Positions 1 through 9,745 of a stretch of 64,000 nt of DNA are shown here, one piece after another. The DNA comes from Lachnospiraceae bacterium (lineage in GTDB: Bacteria > Bacillota > Clostridia > Lachnospirales > Anaerotignaceae). Position numbers and translations under genes: made by a program. Each line of letters opens with the position of its first letter. Position 1 is the first letter of the stretch. The notes below the pieces were generated by a model. It had not been told where the DNA came from and ran no database searches. It saw only the letters and a program-made list of their open reading frames with translations. The stretch covers positions 1 through 64,000 of the forward strand of contig JAHZEA010000013.1 in NCBI GenBank assembly GCA_019422065.1. Direction: 5' to 3'.

Positions 1-376
1 TAGTTATTTTACCGTTAAGATACCCACGTGGAAAACCCTTCATAACGCCTGAGCAGTTAACATTAAAATATCCGTCTCTTATTTCCATTGACAAATATGG
101 GCCTATGGCAAAAGGCGGGTTTTTTCTAAGCAGTTTTAGCCTTATCACTTTAAACAAAGATAGTATAATCAAAAATACTAATACAATTACCGCACAAATA
201 ATTGCCTTTAAACCATTTGAGCCTATAATGCCGGAAAACAGTGTTAAAAACAGAAATATAACAGCGGACAAAGCCAAAAAAAGTGTAACTGGCCAATCAC
301 GCCTTCTTTCATAATACCTAATATATTTTTTAATCTGTTCTTCAGATAATTCAAACATTACCCTAAAGCGATACAT
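1..376 (-). CDS. Membrane protein, YcxB-like, 3' part outside window
   Basis: This gene runs off the left edge, so only the first 125 residues are visible. The ATG at 376 follows an AAGGGGG ribosome binding site. The protein begins MYRFRVMFELSEEQ, then has two hydrophobic segments at about residues 30-50 and 58-76 separated by a short turn, then a basic stretch and a soluble segment. A short cytoplasmic N-terminus, a membrane hairpin and a soluble C-terminal domain is the layout of YcxB-like proteins, whose function is not established. It lies 18 bases downstream of the gene at 395-1228, so the two are probably co-transcribed. The family call is tentative; membrane location is well supported. 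Confidence 0.6.
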   Translation of the reverse strand, partial: MYRFRVMFELSEEQIKKYIRYYERRRDWPVTLFLALSAVIFLFLTLFSGIIGSNGLKAIICAVIVLVFLIILSLFKVIRLKLLRKNPPFAIGPYLSMEIRDGYFNVNCSGVMKGFPRGYLNGKIT

Positions 377-394
377 TTCCCACACCCCCTTATG

Positions 395-1228
395 TTAGTT
401 AATTTTTATGCTATCACCTGTTTGGAGGTTGTATTTAAAAACATCTCTATTTTCCAGTGAAACAAAATATTTTGCTACTATATAATTATATCCGCTTGGG
501 CCTTTTTGGTACAGACTTACTCCATAGCACTCCTCATTATTTACAATAGAGCGGCCTACATCAAATATACAAGTGTAATTATCAAACGGACTGTTAAGAG
601 CATTTGAACTGTCAAGAAACTCTTTCAGGTAAGCTTTGGCATCGTCACGTGTAAACTCGGATTTTTCTTCTTCATCTTTAGGAAGCTGGCCTTCCTGTCT
701 GAATACTGTTATATAATAGTTATTTTCTCCTTCTTTTATATTTACTTCAAATAACTTGTTTTCTTCCTGTGACTGAGCGGCATATGTTAAAGGTGACATA
801 ACATCTGCACTTTCTGTACTTTCGGAGCTTTCTTGGGCATTGGTTTCAGCTTTTGTTTCACTATTTTTTTCCGAGTCGTTCTCATCTTCAGGAAGCTTAA
901 CAAAGCCTTTTTCTTCCTCTAAATACTTAATATACTGGTCAATAGCCTCTTGAGAGCCTTCGTCTTTTTTATACACATACTCAATTTGGTTTGCTCCATC
1001 CTCCTGAGAAGGTATAATATCTGTCAGCTCACCTTTTTGGGTAACAGTTGTAATTGACTCTACACTGTCTTGGTCTATTGCATAGTTTTCAGCAGTTAAA
1101 GGTTCTTCATCGCTTTTATTAAGATAAAAACCAACTAAGAAAAATACAATAAAAACTATTAAAAGTATAAATATAAATTTTTTCTTTGATTTTCTTTCGG
1201 ATTTAACTTCTATTTTTTTTGCTTTCAT
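395..1228 (-). CDS. Membrane-anchored protein of unknown function
   Basis: A 277-residue protein that I do not recognise. A highly basic N-terminus (about residues 1-17) is followed by one hydrophobic segment (about 18-36). The rest is an acidic extracellular region, which implies N-in, C-out topology with an uncleaved anchor. A Ser/Glu/Asn/Ala-rich linker near residues 115-145 separates two more ordered parts. The C-terminal part has alternating hydrophobic residues suggesting a small beta-rich domain. It lies downstream of the SLH protein, beyond a terminator hairpin, and just upstream of the partial membrane protein at the window edge. A surface or envelope role is only suggested by topology and neighbours. 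Confidence 0.75.
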   Translation of the reverse strand: MKAKKIEVKSERKSKKKFIFILLIVFIVFFLVGFYLNKSDEEPLTAENYAIDQDSVESITTVTQKGELTDIIPSQEDGANQIEYVYKKDEGSQEAIDQYIKYLEEEKGFVKLPEDENDSEKNSETKAETNAQESSESTESADVMSPLTYAAQSQEENKLFEVNIKEGENNYYITVFRQEGQLPKDEEEKSEFTRDDAKAYLKEFLDSSNALNSPFDNYTCIFDVGRSIVNNEECYGVSLYQKGPSGYNYIVAKYFVSLENRDVFKYNLQTGDSIKIN

Positions 1229-1255
1229 TGCTTTTCACCCTAAAATTGAATTAGC

Positions 1256-1294
1256 TCAAAAAATTCCGGCGCTTTAAAAAAGCGTCCGGAATTT
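1256..1294 (-). terminator. Rho-independent terminator after the SLH protein gene
   Basis: The minus strand reads a long stem with arms AATTCCGG and CCGGAATT, extended by CGCTT/AAGCG, and then a run of T. It lies directly after the stop codon of the 1500-residue SLH protein. Confidence 0.8.
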
Positions 1295-1298
1295 AATT

Positions 1299-4200
1299 TT
1301 ATTCATTTGGCTCTGTAACAAACTTGTAATCCCAGTAAGAATCTCTTCTTCCTGTTCCGCCGCTTTCCATATCAACAAATGTAAGCCTGAGCATACCGGC
1401 TTTATTTCCGTTTTTATCGCAAAGCTCAAACGGGAAGAAAATAGTGTCGTTATGAAGTATATTTTTAAATGTAAGTGTTATACTCTTTAACGCCTTTTCT
1501 CCGGTTTCGTCATCTCTTTTTGTAGTGTAAGTATCTAACGTTACTGTTACATCATCATCATTTGCGGCACTTGTTCTAATATTGTCGGCAAAGAACTGTG
1601 CTGTTAAAGGCTGCATCTGTTCATTTTCACCCGGTATATAATAAATTGCCTCGGTAAAAGTAATCATAACTGTACCTCTATACGACTTGCCTGCGTTTGA
1701 ATCAGAGCTGTTACGTATAGTCGTTGTTACATTATCAATTGCCGGCGGTGTTACATCGGCCGGTGTAATATCACGCTGGAACGCAATTTTTGAGTCTCCG
1801 CCTACATTTGTTTCTCCACTGCTTAAAGTACTTTTTGCAACAGCAAAGAATGTATAGTAAATATTTCTTTCAAGACCTGTTACACTTACCTCTGCTGTGT
1901 ACTTCATTTCGGTTTTATCATACTTGGTTATTACTGTTCCAAAATCCACCGGTTTGTAAACAAGATTTTCTCGTCCGTTACGTATAATTTCCGCTACAGA
2001 TGTTTCACTCATAATAAGAGTACTGTTACCAGCAGAATCTTTTTCAAACCAAGAATCGCACTGAAGGCTTGGAAGAAGCATCCAGTCAATAGTAGCGTTT
2101 TTATCTGATGTTATTTTAACTATTACGCTGTTTTCGCCCCTGTCTACTACCTGAACACTAATATTAGGCGGTGCTACCTTTAAAGTTCTAAATGAAATCT
2201 TTTTAACTTCAGAAGGCTCAGGCGGTGTGCCTTTAAGGAAATAGAATAAATCGTAATCTGTTTCCGGCACAAGACCTTCTATTAATACAGGGAACTCAAC
2301 ATATCCGCTTGTAACAGTATACTTACCAGAAACGCCACCATTTGGATTTATTGCACCATTCATAATTTGAATAGCATTTACTGGCTCTTTAACAGTACCC
2401 TTTGGCGCTACAAGATAGTAAAAATCACATTTTTTATTTGTCATAATAAGCGGTCTTATTAATGTATCGCCTATCTGACCAAATTCAGAAGCAACCTCAC
2501 CCTGCGCCTCAAGCTTAGGATAACCTTCTACAAAGCTTGGAATAACAGTATCAGTAAACGATGCCGAAACTTCAAATTTCAATGGTGAGTTAACTTGTGT
2601 TGCTCCGTCTTTAATAGCGGTATCAAAATTGTCTTTAGGGTTTCCGGCAAGACTGCTGAGAATAGTTTTTGAGCCTATTACACATTTAATATTCATTTTT
2701 ACTGTTTTGTTCCAGCTCTCTCTGTCATTGCTTCCCTCTAAACCAACAAATCTTATACCAAATTCACGGCTTGTAAGTTTGTTAAACGGCTCAAAATGAT
2801 AATCTTCTCCGCCTTCAGATTTTCTATCTATAATATAGTGAAGAGTCATAGCCGTATCTTTACTTATTAAAGGATTATAGTCGTATTTTACAAATTTTCC
2901 TTCTGCATTTTTCTCATAAAGCTCAAACTCCACTGTTGTATCTGTTTCAAATATCATATCAAAAAGAACAGAATCGGAAGTCTTAATAGCCTGAGGCTCT
3001 ACAGCAAAAGTTATATCCATTTCCTGTGGCGCTTCTGTTTTTAAAAGCTGAACCTGTGGTGAAAGAGTCTTGAACTCGTCAAGGCGTGTTTGGTCTTTCA
3101 TTCTGTTGTTTGATGTATCCACAATAGCATTAAGCTCAAACTGGTATTTTTCACCGCTGTTTAAATTAAGACTTGCCGCAGGGAAAAGCACATATGTTTT
3201 GCCTTCATCATCCAAACCTATTGTTACTTGTGAATAATCAATATTAACAACTGTTTCTTCATTATCTTCTATATGGTATAAAATAATATTGTCTTTTAAT
3301 GTTTCTTTAGCCAGTGATTTCATTGTATTTCTGTCCAAAACTTCCTCACTGAACACAATTTTAATGTCTGATTCAACCTTTGGCTCACCGTTTACATCCT
3401 GTGAAAATTCCTGTTTAGCCGTTGGCGCTACCATATCTGTTGTTTTAATTGTAATTTTAACGCCTGATGAGTTATTGCCGGACTTATCCTGAGCCACCAT
3501 GTAAAGGTCATAAGTACTTTCTGGCTCCAGTTTGCTTATTTTTACTGTAGCTTCGGTATTTGCCTTAACATTTGCTTTACCATTTATTTCTGTATTATTT
3601 CCTGTAATAATAGCATCTATGCCTTCCTGTGAGCTTAAATCAGGTGATGTTGTTGAAGGCGGTATAGGTGCAGGGAATACAGTGCCTTTTTTAACTACTA
3701 CATAATAAACTGTACAGTCTTCATTAACTTTTACTTTAACGTCTACTGTTTTATCTGTCATTTTATCCTGTTTAGGATAGCCAGTTATAAAGCTTGGCGG
3801 TGTTGTATCCTTTGTTGAAGCTGTGATTTTTGTCAGTTTTGAATCATTTGTACCGTCACTTGCAATCAAGTATACATCATAAGATGTCTGTTCTTTTAAG
3901 CCTGATGCCGTAAATGATTTTTCCACATTCTTTTGGCATCTTCTTTCCTCTCCGCTGTCAATTTCACCGCTTAATTTGCCGTCTTTCAGCTCCTCAGCTG
4001 TAGGTGCCTGACTGCCCTTAGGGAATACTGCCCAGTATACAGTAGAACGTTTTGACATATTAACTGCAATATTAAGTGTAGTACTGCTTTGTGATGTAAC
4101 TTTCGGATAACCGCTTATAAAGCTTGGTACAGTATTGTCTTCTGAAGTAAAGGCTTCTGTTTTAATAGAGCTTATATTGCCGCGCTCATCCTCAAGAACT

Positions 4201-5801
4201 GCCGAAATAACATAATCAGTATCAGCCGTAAGCTTTGAAACACTGCTTGTAACATCTTCTTCAGCATTTTTAACGTTAAATGAGCCGGAAGAAATTATTT
4301 TCTTAACATTATCAGGTTTAATAATGTCGTCTTCGTCAATATCGTCCTCATCTTCTTCAAGAGTTACAGCCCAGTAAACTTTTCCTGGTTTATTTGTCTG
4401 ATAAATAAATGAAGCTTTATTAGGCCCCATTTCGTCCTCCTGAGGATAACCGGCCAAAATTCTTGGTCTTGCAGAAGACTCCTCGGCTTCTTGGCTTGTC
4501 ATTTCTTCGCCGTCTATTACTGCTGTAATACCCGGACGGATTATAATTTCATCCGGAAGCATTTCTACTTCAACTCCGGAAGATGTAATTGTAACACTGC
4601 CCATATCGCCGTCACCTACTACCTGACATGGCGCATCAAGGCTGGCGTTTAATACATAGGCGTTTTTATCAAGTGTTATAATGCTGTCCTCAGCGTCTTC
4701 ATCAACTGTTAAGTTGTATATGCTGCCTTTGCCCAAAACAAGATAGTTTTCAGGCTTCATTACAGAAACATTTTTGTACTCGCCTGAAAGTGTAAGAGTT
4801 GTTTCAGGCTCACCGGATAATTCAATATTAATAAAGCCTTCGTCCCTATCGCCGAAATCCTCGAAATATGCATCTGTTTTAACAATTGTTTTTTGTATCT
4901 GTGTAGAGCCTTTTGCATCAACAGATATAACTTTGTCTGCTTCGCCGTCTACAATAAGCCTGTTTATATAGCAGTTATTAAAATTAATACTGTTATCTCC
5001 GGCGTTACTTTGTCCGCCGCCGCTTATTATAACATCGCCTATAACACGTACATTTTCTAAATTAACAAAACCTGTACCAACTCCGGCTGTTATATATAAA
5101 TCACCATTAACTGTTGTATTTGACAATGTTCCGCCGGAAGATGAAATAGTAACATTTCCCGGTACAGTGCCGTAAGAATAGCTTCCGCTGTCAGAAATGA
5201 GTGTACCAATTACATCAGAGAGCATTTTGGCAAACTCGCCTCTTGTAACATTATTAAAAGGCCTGAAAGAGCCATCCGGGTAACCGCTTATAAAGCCCTT
5301 TTCAGCTCCTGCGCCTATAGCGCCTTTACTCCAGCTGCTGAATGTACGGCTGTCTGTAAAGTTTAAAATTTCGCCCACAGGTTCTTCAAGCTTAAGATTT
5401 CTGCATATAAGGCTTACTGCCTGCTCACGTGTTAAATTACTGTCTGCATCTGCCTTGTTTTTAGAAGTACCGGAAAAATAACCCATTTCATATGCTATAG
5501 CAATATCGTCTGCATACCATTCATCTCCGGTAATATCTTTAAACGGAAGTTTGCCTTTTTGATAAGAATTATACCCAAGGGCTCTGTTAAGCATAGATAT
5601 ACATTCTGCTCTTGTAATGTTTCTGTCAGGATTTAAGTTTCCGTTTAAGTCACCCCTCATAATACCGTAATTATAAAGGTTTTCCAAATACTGCCGTGCC
5701 CAGTGGTTACTTGCAAGCACACTGTCTTGTCCCAATGCCGTGGCTGTAAATGAACCTAAAAAGAGAACTGACGCTAAAATTAGCGCAATAAACTTTTTCA
5801 T
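1299..5801 (-). CDS. S-layer homology (SLH) domain surface protein with repeated Ig/Fn3-like modules
   Basis: A 1500-residue secreted protein. A signal peptide (about residues 1-24, ending near ALG) is followed by three SLH repeats at about 31-76, 87-137 and 147-197; SLH domains bind secondary cell-wall polymers and anchor proteins to the wall. Next is a beta-strand-rich region (about 210-400) with many Gly/Asn turns, resembling a beta-helix. Four related modules then start with a GYP motif near residues 450, 564, 670 and 1090; each carries a later YWAV, YYVV or YYLV strand, and three also have a KG turn. About 790-900 looks like a bacterial Ig-like domain of the SbsA/Big_5 type, and the C-terminus has a second such domain. 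Start: ATG after GGGAGG. It lies 37 bases after the flhB-like gene, so it may share the flagellar-type transcript, which is unusual. The ligand is unknown. Confidence 0.85.
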   Translation of the reverse strand: MKKFIALILASVLFLGSFTATALGQDSVLASNHWARQYLENLYNYGIMRGDLNGNLNPDRNITRAECISMLNRALGYNSYQKGKLPFKDITGDEWYADDIAIAYEMGYFSGTSKNKADADSNLTREQAVSLICRNLKLEEPVGEILNFTDSRTFSSWSKGAIGAGAEKGFISGYPDGSFRPFNNVTRGEFAKMLSDVIGTLISDSGSYSYGTVPGNVTISSSGGTLSNTTVNGDLYITAGVGTGFVNLENVRVIGDVIISGGGQSNAGDNSINFNNCYINRLIVDGEADKVISVDAKGSTQIQKTIVKTDAYFEDFGDRDEGFINIELSGEPETTLTLSGEYKNVSVMKPENYLVLGKGSIYNLTVDEDAEDSIITLDKNAYVLNASLDAPCQVVGDGDMGSVTITSSGVEVEMLPDEIIIRPGITAVIDGEEMTSQEAEESSARPRILAGYPQEDEMGPNKASFIYQTNKPGKVYWAVTLEEDEDDIDEDDIIKPDNVKKIISSGSFNVKNAEEDVTSSVSKLTADTDYVISAVLEDERGNISSIKTEAFTSEDNTVPSFISGYPKVTSQSSTTLNIAVNMSKRSTVYWAVFPKGSQAPTAEELKDGKLSGEIDSGEERRCQKNVEKSFTASGLKEQTSYDVYLIASDGTNDSKLTKITASTKDTTPPSFITGYPKQDKMTDKTVDVKVKVNEDCTVYYVVVKKGTVFPAPIPPSTTSPDLSSQEGIDAIITGNNTEINGKANVKANTEATVKISKLEPESTYDLYMVAQDKSGNNSSGVKITIKTTDMVAPTAKQEFSQDVNGEPKVESDIKIVFSEEVLDRNTMKSLAKETLKDNIILYHIEDNEETVVNIDYSQVTIGLDDEGKTYVLFPAASLNLNSGEKYQFELNAIVDTSNNRMKDQTRLDEFKTLSPQVQLLKTEAPQEMDITFAVEPQAIKTSDSVLFDMIFETDTTVEFELYEKNAEGKFVKYDYNPLISKDTAMTLHYIIDRKSEGGEDYHFEPFNKLTSREFGIRFVGLEGSNDRESWNKTVKMNIKCVIGSKTILSSLAGNPKDNFDTAIKDGATQVNSPLKFEVSASFTDTVIPSFVEGYPKLEAQGEVASEFGQIGDTLIRPLIMTNKKCDFYYLVAPKGTVKEPVNAIQIMNGAINPNGGVSGKYTVTSGYVEFPVLIEGLVPETDYDLFYFLKGTPPEPSEVKKISFRTLKVAPPNISVQVVDRGENSVIVKITSDKNATIDWMLLPSLQCDSWFEKDSAGNSTLIMSETSVAEIIRNGRENLVYKPVDFGTVITKYDKTEMKYTAEVSVTGLERNIYYTFFAVAKSTLSSGETNVGGDSKIAFQRDITPADVTPPAIDNVTTTIRNSSDSNAGKSYRGTVMITFTEAIYYIPGENEQMQPLTAQFFADNIRTSAANDDDVTVTLDTYTTKRDDETGEKALKSITLTFKNILHNDTIFFPFELCDKNGNKAGMLRLTFVDMESGGTGRRDSYWDYKFVTEPNE

Positions 5802-5838
5802 TTCTTTATAAACCTCCCTTTATGACTAAAAGCTTAAT

Positions 5839-6132
5839 TTATTTTTTTGCTTTCTGTGCCTTATTTTCACCTTCAAGCGAAAATTTAAGAAAATAAACGT
5901 AAATGTCAACAACTGCTTTATACAGTTCTTCTGGTATTTCCTCTCCTAATTCCAAACGTGAAAGGAGAGTTGCCAATGAGTTATCTTCAAATATAGGAAC
6001 GTTATTTTCAATGGCTGTTTCTACAATTTTTTCAGCCATATTTCCCATACCTGTTGCAATAACCACAGGCGCAATGTCATCACCGTCATATTTAAGCGCA
6101 ACAGCGCGTTTGTTTAAGTCAGATTTTAACAT
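5839..6132 (-). CDS. Free-standing FlhB C-terminal domain protein (FlhX/YlqH type)
   Basis: A 97-residue soluble protein matching the cytoplasmic C-terminal domain of the export gate protein FlhB (AVALKYDGDD, then a hydrophobic core, then a KAVVDIYVYFLK helix). It lacks the membrane part and lacks the NPTH autocleavage motif seen in the full FlhB at 32401-33459. Small FlhB-like proteins of this type (YlqH in Bacillus, FlhX elsewhere) usually follow a hook-length-control-like gene, as here: its start overlaps the end of the upstream gene by 14 bases. It probably assists substrate selection at the flagellar export gate. The family is secure; the role is inferred. Confidence 0.85.
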   Translation of the reverse strand: MLKSDLNKRAVALKYDGDDIAPVVIATGMGNMAEKIVETAIENNVPIFEDNSLATLLSRLELGEEIPEELYKAVVDIYVYFLKFSLEGENKAQKAKK

Positions 6133-7525
6133 CTATCATATTAATCCTTTCATAAATTTGAGGGAATACTTCCTCTATTGTTTTTCCCTTTAAAGACATG
6201 CCGAGAGCAAAATTTCTTAAAGACAGACCGTTTTTTTCCATAATTCCGGCTATATCCTTTTTAATGCTGTCTTCTTTTGGCTTTAACGCTTCCGGATAAT
6301 AAAGCTGCAAATCAATACCGTTTTTTCTTTGGGTTATAATCAAATCAAAAAAGCCCAAATCCTTTATATCGAATTTAACAAGAAGCCTTTTGCATTCTTC
6401 TTTTTGACCCTTCTCATTTTTTTCCTTATGCTTAGGGTCAACCCAAATTTCCGAAAACATAGTTCTGCCGTCTATATTGGCCGGAACCATAATATGGTTA
6501 AGAGGCATATAAACGCTTTCATTAAGCAAAAGCGACTGAAGTATGTTCTGGAATGCTGTTTTAGTTTCCCAGCCGCCTTCGCCTTTTAAGCCTCTTTTAA
6601 CTGCATCTGTGAAATATTTTGAAAAATCCGTTTCGTTTTCGTTTTGAAGCATTTGTTTCAAATTATCAATGCTCATGCCGTTAAATACACTTTTAAAGTC
6701 CCTAAAATCCATAAGACGGTTAAAGCTTTGCTCTAACTTATCCATACTGCCGTTTTCGTACTTGGCTATGTTTAGGGTAAGCATGGCTATAAAGTCCCGC
6801 ACTTTGCCCATGTTGTTTGTATTTTTTATGTATGTTGACAAAAAAGGAACAACTTCCTTTTTTAAAAAAGAAGTTATATCGCTTTGGCTTCCTTCAGCCC
6901 TGCTTTGGTTTAAAACAGAAAGCTTATCCATAAGCGATTGAAGCGGCTGTTTATAATTTGACGTCATATACGCCGAAATATTTTTAAGTATTGACTGTAT
7001 ATTTTTCAGTGTTGTTTGACTTGATGAGGCATCGTTATATACTTTAACAAAATTAAGCAATTCCATTTGAAGGTCTGCCGATTTTGTATTTTCCAAAAGC
7101 TTTTCCACTGCCTGAAAAAAAACACTGTTAAACTTTCCCGCCGCCGATGCCTGTTCCTTTATAAAACTCAGGAGCTCGTCCTGAGTTAAATTCATGCTTT
7201 TTATAATATTTGTAAGCTCAGCAGTAAACCCGCTTTGCCCTGCCTGCTGGGTTTCACCACTCATTTGGAACAATATATCAGCTAAAATATCGGTTATATT
7301 TGGCGTATTTCTAAGTGCCTCCAAAAATGTACCGAAATTAGAGCCATAGTTCAGTCCCAGCTCCTTTTCGGCGTTACCGCTTTTGCCGTCCGAGCGGGTA
7401 ACTTTAGTCATATCAACAATATTTTGTACGTTTGTATCGTTAACGGAAACCGGATGTGTTCTTGAAGCGTTATCAAAACCGGCCGTAGGATTATTAACTT
7501 TTAATATGTCTGACACAAATTTCAC
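6119..7525 (-). CDS. Flagellar hook-length control-like protein (YlqG type)
   Basis: A 468-residue, mostly helical, low-cysteine protein. The last ~110 residues (FDIKDLGFFDLIITQRKNG onward) resemble the C-terminal domain of hook-length control proteins, with alternating hydrophobic strands and a final helix. The long N-terminal region is rich in Asn, Lys, Leu and Ser. It overlaps the FlhB-like gene downstream, the same pairing as ylqG-ylqH in Bacillus. A role in export specificity or substrate switching is inferred. The ORF opens with GTG at 7525, but the AGAAGG box is better spaced for a second GTG three codons later (7516), so the first three residues are uncertain. It diverges from cheA. 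Confidence 0.7.
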   Translation of the reverse strand: MKFVSDILKVNNPTAGFDNASRTHPVSVNDTNVQNIVDMTKVTRSDGKSGNAEKELGLNYGSNFGTFLEALRNTPNITDILADILFQMSGETQQAGQSGFTAELTNIIKSMNLTQDELLSFIKEQASAAGKFNSVFFQAVEKLLENTKSADLQMELLNFVKVYNDASSSQTTLKNIQSILKNISAYMTSNYKQPLQSLMDKLSVLNQSRAEGSQSDITSFLKKEVVPFLSTYIKNTNNMGKVRDFIAMLTLNIAKYENGSMDKLEQSFNRLMDFRDFKSVFNGMSIDNLKQMLQNENETDFSKYFTDAVKRGLKGEGGWETKTAFQNILQSLLLNESVYMPLNHIMVPANIDGRTMFSEIWVDPKHKEKNEKGQKEECKRLLVKFDIKDLGFFDLIITQRKNGIDLQLYYPEALKPKEDSIKKDIAGIMEKNGLSLRNFALGMSLKGKTIEEVFPQIYERINMIDVKI

Positions 7526-7545
7526 CTTCTATCTTTCAGAAACTA

Positions 7546-7572
7546 TTATTTTTTTAAGTTTTATGACGATAT
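7546..7572 (+). promoter_or_regulatory. Predicted sigma-28 (FliA) promoter of the che operon
   Basis: A TTAT box at 7546-7549 and GACGATAT at 7565-7572 are separated by exactly 15 bases. The Bacillus SigD consensus is TAAA, N15, GCCGATAT. The same TTAT-N15-GACGATA layout precedes flgM and cheV in this window, which supports it. The cheA ATG lies 47 bases downstream. Confidence 0.65.
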
Positions 7573-7619
7573 TAAATGTAAAGCTTGTTTAAGAAAATTA
7601 TTGAGGTGGTGCATACAAT

Positions 7620-9728
7620 ATGGACAACGGTATGGATAACATGCTTGATATGTATTTATTTGAAACAAACTCTCTTTTGGAGCAGCTTGACAGTATTCTT
7701 CTTAACGCGGAAAAATCAAAATTATTCACAGTAGATGATGTTAATGAAATTTTCCGTATTATGCATACAATAAAAGGCTCGTCAGCAATGATGGAGTTCT
7801 CGTCATTAATGAAAATAGCTCATAAAACCGAAGACCTTTTTTTCATTATAAGAGAAAAAGGTGTCGAAACCTTTGATGCAGTATGCAGCGAGGCTGAGCA
7901 TCATGAACTGTTTAATCTTGTTTTCAACACAATAGACTTTATGCGTTCGGAAATAGAAAAAATAGAAAATGATGAACCTCTTACAGATAATATCGACCAA
8001 GAGCTTGAAAAGATTAAGGATTTTATTGATAAAATTAACACCCACTTAGGCAACGCACAAAACAGCGACAGCACTGAAAGTGCAAATACTGAAACAGCTG
8101 CCCAAAGTGCTGGAAAAGACCAGAATAAGGCAGTAAACGAAGACCTTCCGGACAAATCGCCTTACTTCCTTAAAATATTTTTCGACGAAGGCTGCGGCAT
8201 GGAAAACCTGAGGGCTTTTATGCTTGTTACAGCAATTAAAGACGTATGCTCTGACTTTACATTTTATCCGCAGGATATAGAAACCAATTCTGAAACGGCA
8301 CATCAAATAATTGACAGCGGTTTTTTAATAGGCTTTAACTCAAAAGAAGCCTTGGATAAATCTGTAGCTGTTTTAAAAGGCCAAAGCAATATTTACACTT
8401 ATGAAATAATAGAAAACGAACAGCCTGCCAAAGAAGAAAAAAGTTCTTCAGATGGAACAGCTAATAAAACGGAGAAAAAAGAAACAAAAGCACCAAAACC
8501 AGCGTCTACTTCATCAAGTTCAAGCCATTCATCACAGAACAAACAAAGCCTTATAAGCGTAAACCTTTCAAAACTCGACAGCCTTATGGCTATAGTAGGC
8601 GAAATAGTAATAACCGAATCAATGGTTACTTCCTGCCCTGAGCTTGCCGGCTTAAAATTAGACAGTTTTACAAAATCTGCTCGTCAGCTTAGGAAATTAA
8701 CAGATGAGCTTCAGGACATATCAATGTCAATACGAATGGTGCCTATTTCCGGTGTTTTCCAAAAAATGAACCGTATAGTACGTGATATGGGCCAAAAACT
8801 CAATAAAGATGTTGAGCTTGTGCTTATAGGTGAAGATACAGAGGTTGACAAAGCTATTGTAGACTGCATAGGCGACCCTATAATGCATATAGTAAGAAAC
8901 TCTATGGACCACGGTATAGAGGAAACAGCAGAAGAACGAATTAAAAACGGAAAAGACCCTAAAGGCAAAATTACATTAAAAGCCGAACATACCGGAAGCG
9001 AAGTTGTAATTTCTATAGCTGATGACGGAAAAGGTATGGATACACAGGCAATACTGGAAAAAGCCGCAAGAAACGGCATACTTACTAAGCCGGAATCTGA
9101 ATACAGCAAGAAAGAAATTTTAAACCTTACTTTAATACCGGGATTTTCTACTAACGAACAAGTAACGGAATTTTCCGGCCGTGGCGTTGGTATGGACGTT
9201 GTAAAAAAGAATATAGAGCAAGTAGGCGGTGTAGTTTCAATCTCAAGTGAGCTTGGAGAAGGCACATGTACTACTCTTAAAATTCCTCTTACAATGGCTA
9301 TTGTAGATGGTATGGAAATAGCTGTTGGAAAATCAATATTTACTATACCTATACATAATATACGCCAGTCATTTAAAGTTTCAGCCTCCGATATCATTCA
9401 TAACGTAGACAACAGCGAAGTAATAAAACGTATGGATGAGTTCTACCCTGTTTTCAGGCTTCATGAGTTATACGGCCTGCAAACCGATGTTACAAATATT
9501 GAAGACGGCATAATTATATGGGTAGAAGCCGGAGATAAATCATACTGCTTGTTTGTTGATGAGCTCTTAGGCGGACAGCAGGTTGTAGTAAAGCCGCTTC
9601 CGGCATACTTAAATGATTTTAATATTAAAAACTCCGGAATAGCCGGCTGCACAATACTTGGCGATGGAAATATAAGTATAATTCTTGATATCTCCAACCT
9701 TTATTTAAAAGCACAGAATATTAATTAA
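7620..9728 (+). CDS. cheA: Chemotaxis histidine kinase CheA
   Basis: A 702-residue kinase that autophosphorylates on His and passes the phosphate to CheY, CheB and CheV at the receptor array. Domains in order: P1/Hpt with the phosphorylated His49 in MHTIKGSS; a P2-like response-regulator docking domain at about 165-265; a Ser/Lys-rich linker (about 270-310); P3 dimerisation (starting SLISVNLSKLDSLMAIVGE); P4 ATPase with N box HIVRNSMDHG, G1 box DDGKGMD and G2 box GRGVGMDVV; and P5, CheW-like, at the C-terminus. Length is typical for a firmicute CheA. ATG follows a GAGGTGG box. It is the first gene of cheA-cheW-cheR-cheB and has its own predicted sigma-28 promoter. Confidence 0.97.
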   Translation: MDNGMDNMLDMYLFETNSLLEQLDSILLNAEKSKLFTVDDVNEIFRIMHTIKGSSAMMEFSSLMKIAHKTEDLFFIIREKGVETFDAVCSEAEHHELFNLVFNTIDFMRSEIEKIENDEPLTDNIDQELEKIKDFIDKINTHLGNAQNSDSTESANTETAAQSAGKDQNKAVNEDLPDKSPYFLKIFFDEGCGMENLRAFMLVTAIKDVCSDFTFYPQDIETNSETAHQIIDSGFLIGFNSKEALDKSVAVLKGQSNIYTYEIIENEQPAKEEKSSSDGTANKTEKKETKAPKPASTSSSSSHSSQNKQSLISVNLSKLDSLMAIVGEIVITESMVTSCPELAGLKLDSFTKSARQLRKLTDELQDISMSIRMVPISGVFQKMNRIVRDMGQKLNKDVELVLIGEDTEVDKAIVDCIGDPIMHIVRNSMDHGIEETAEERIKNGKDPKGKITLKAEHTGSEVVISIADDGKGMDTQAILEKAARNGILTKPESEYSKKEILNLTLIPGFSTNEQVTEFSGRGVGMDVVKKNIEQVGGVVSISSELGEGTCTTLKIPLTMAIVDGMEIAVGKSIFTIPIHNIRQSFKVSASDIIHNVDNSEVIKRMDEFYPVFRLHELYGLQTDVTNIEDGIIIWVEAGDKSYCLFVDELLGGQQVVVKPLPAYLNDFNIKNSGIAGCTILGDGNISIILDISNLYLKAQNIN

Positions 9729-9745
9729 ATAAGGAGGTAATTACG

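Noticed and set aside
8711..9397. 228-residue open frame opposite cheA
   Set aside because: It is a shadow of the conserved cheA kinase core on the other strand, has no ribosome binding site and a composition typical of an antisense frame.
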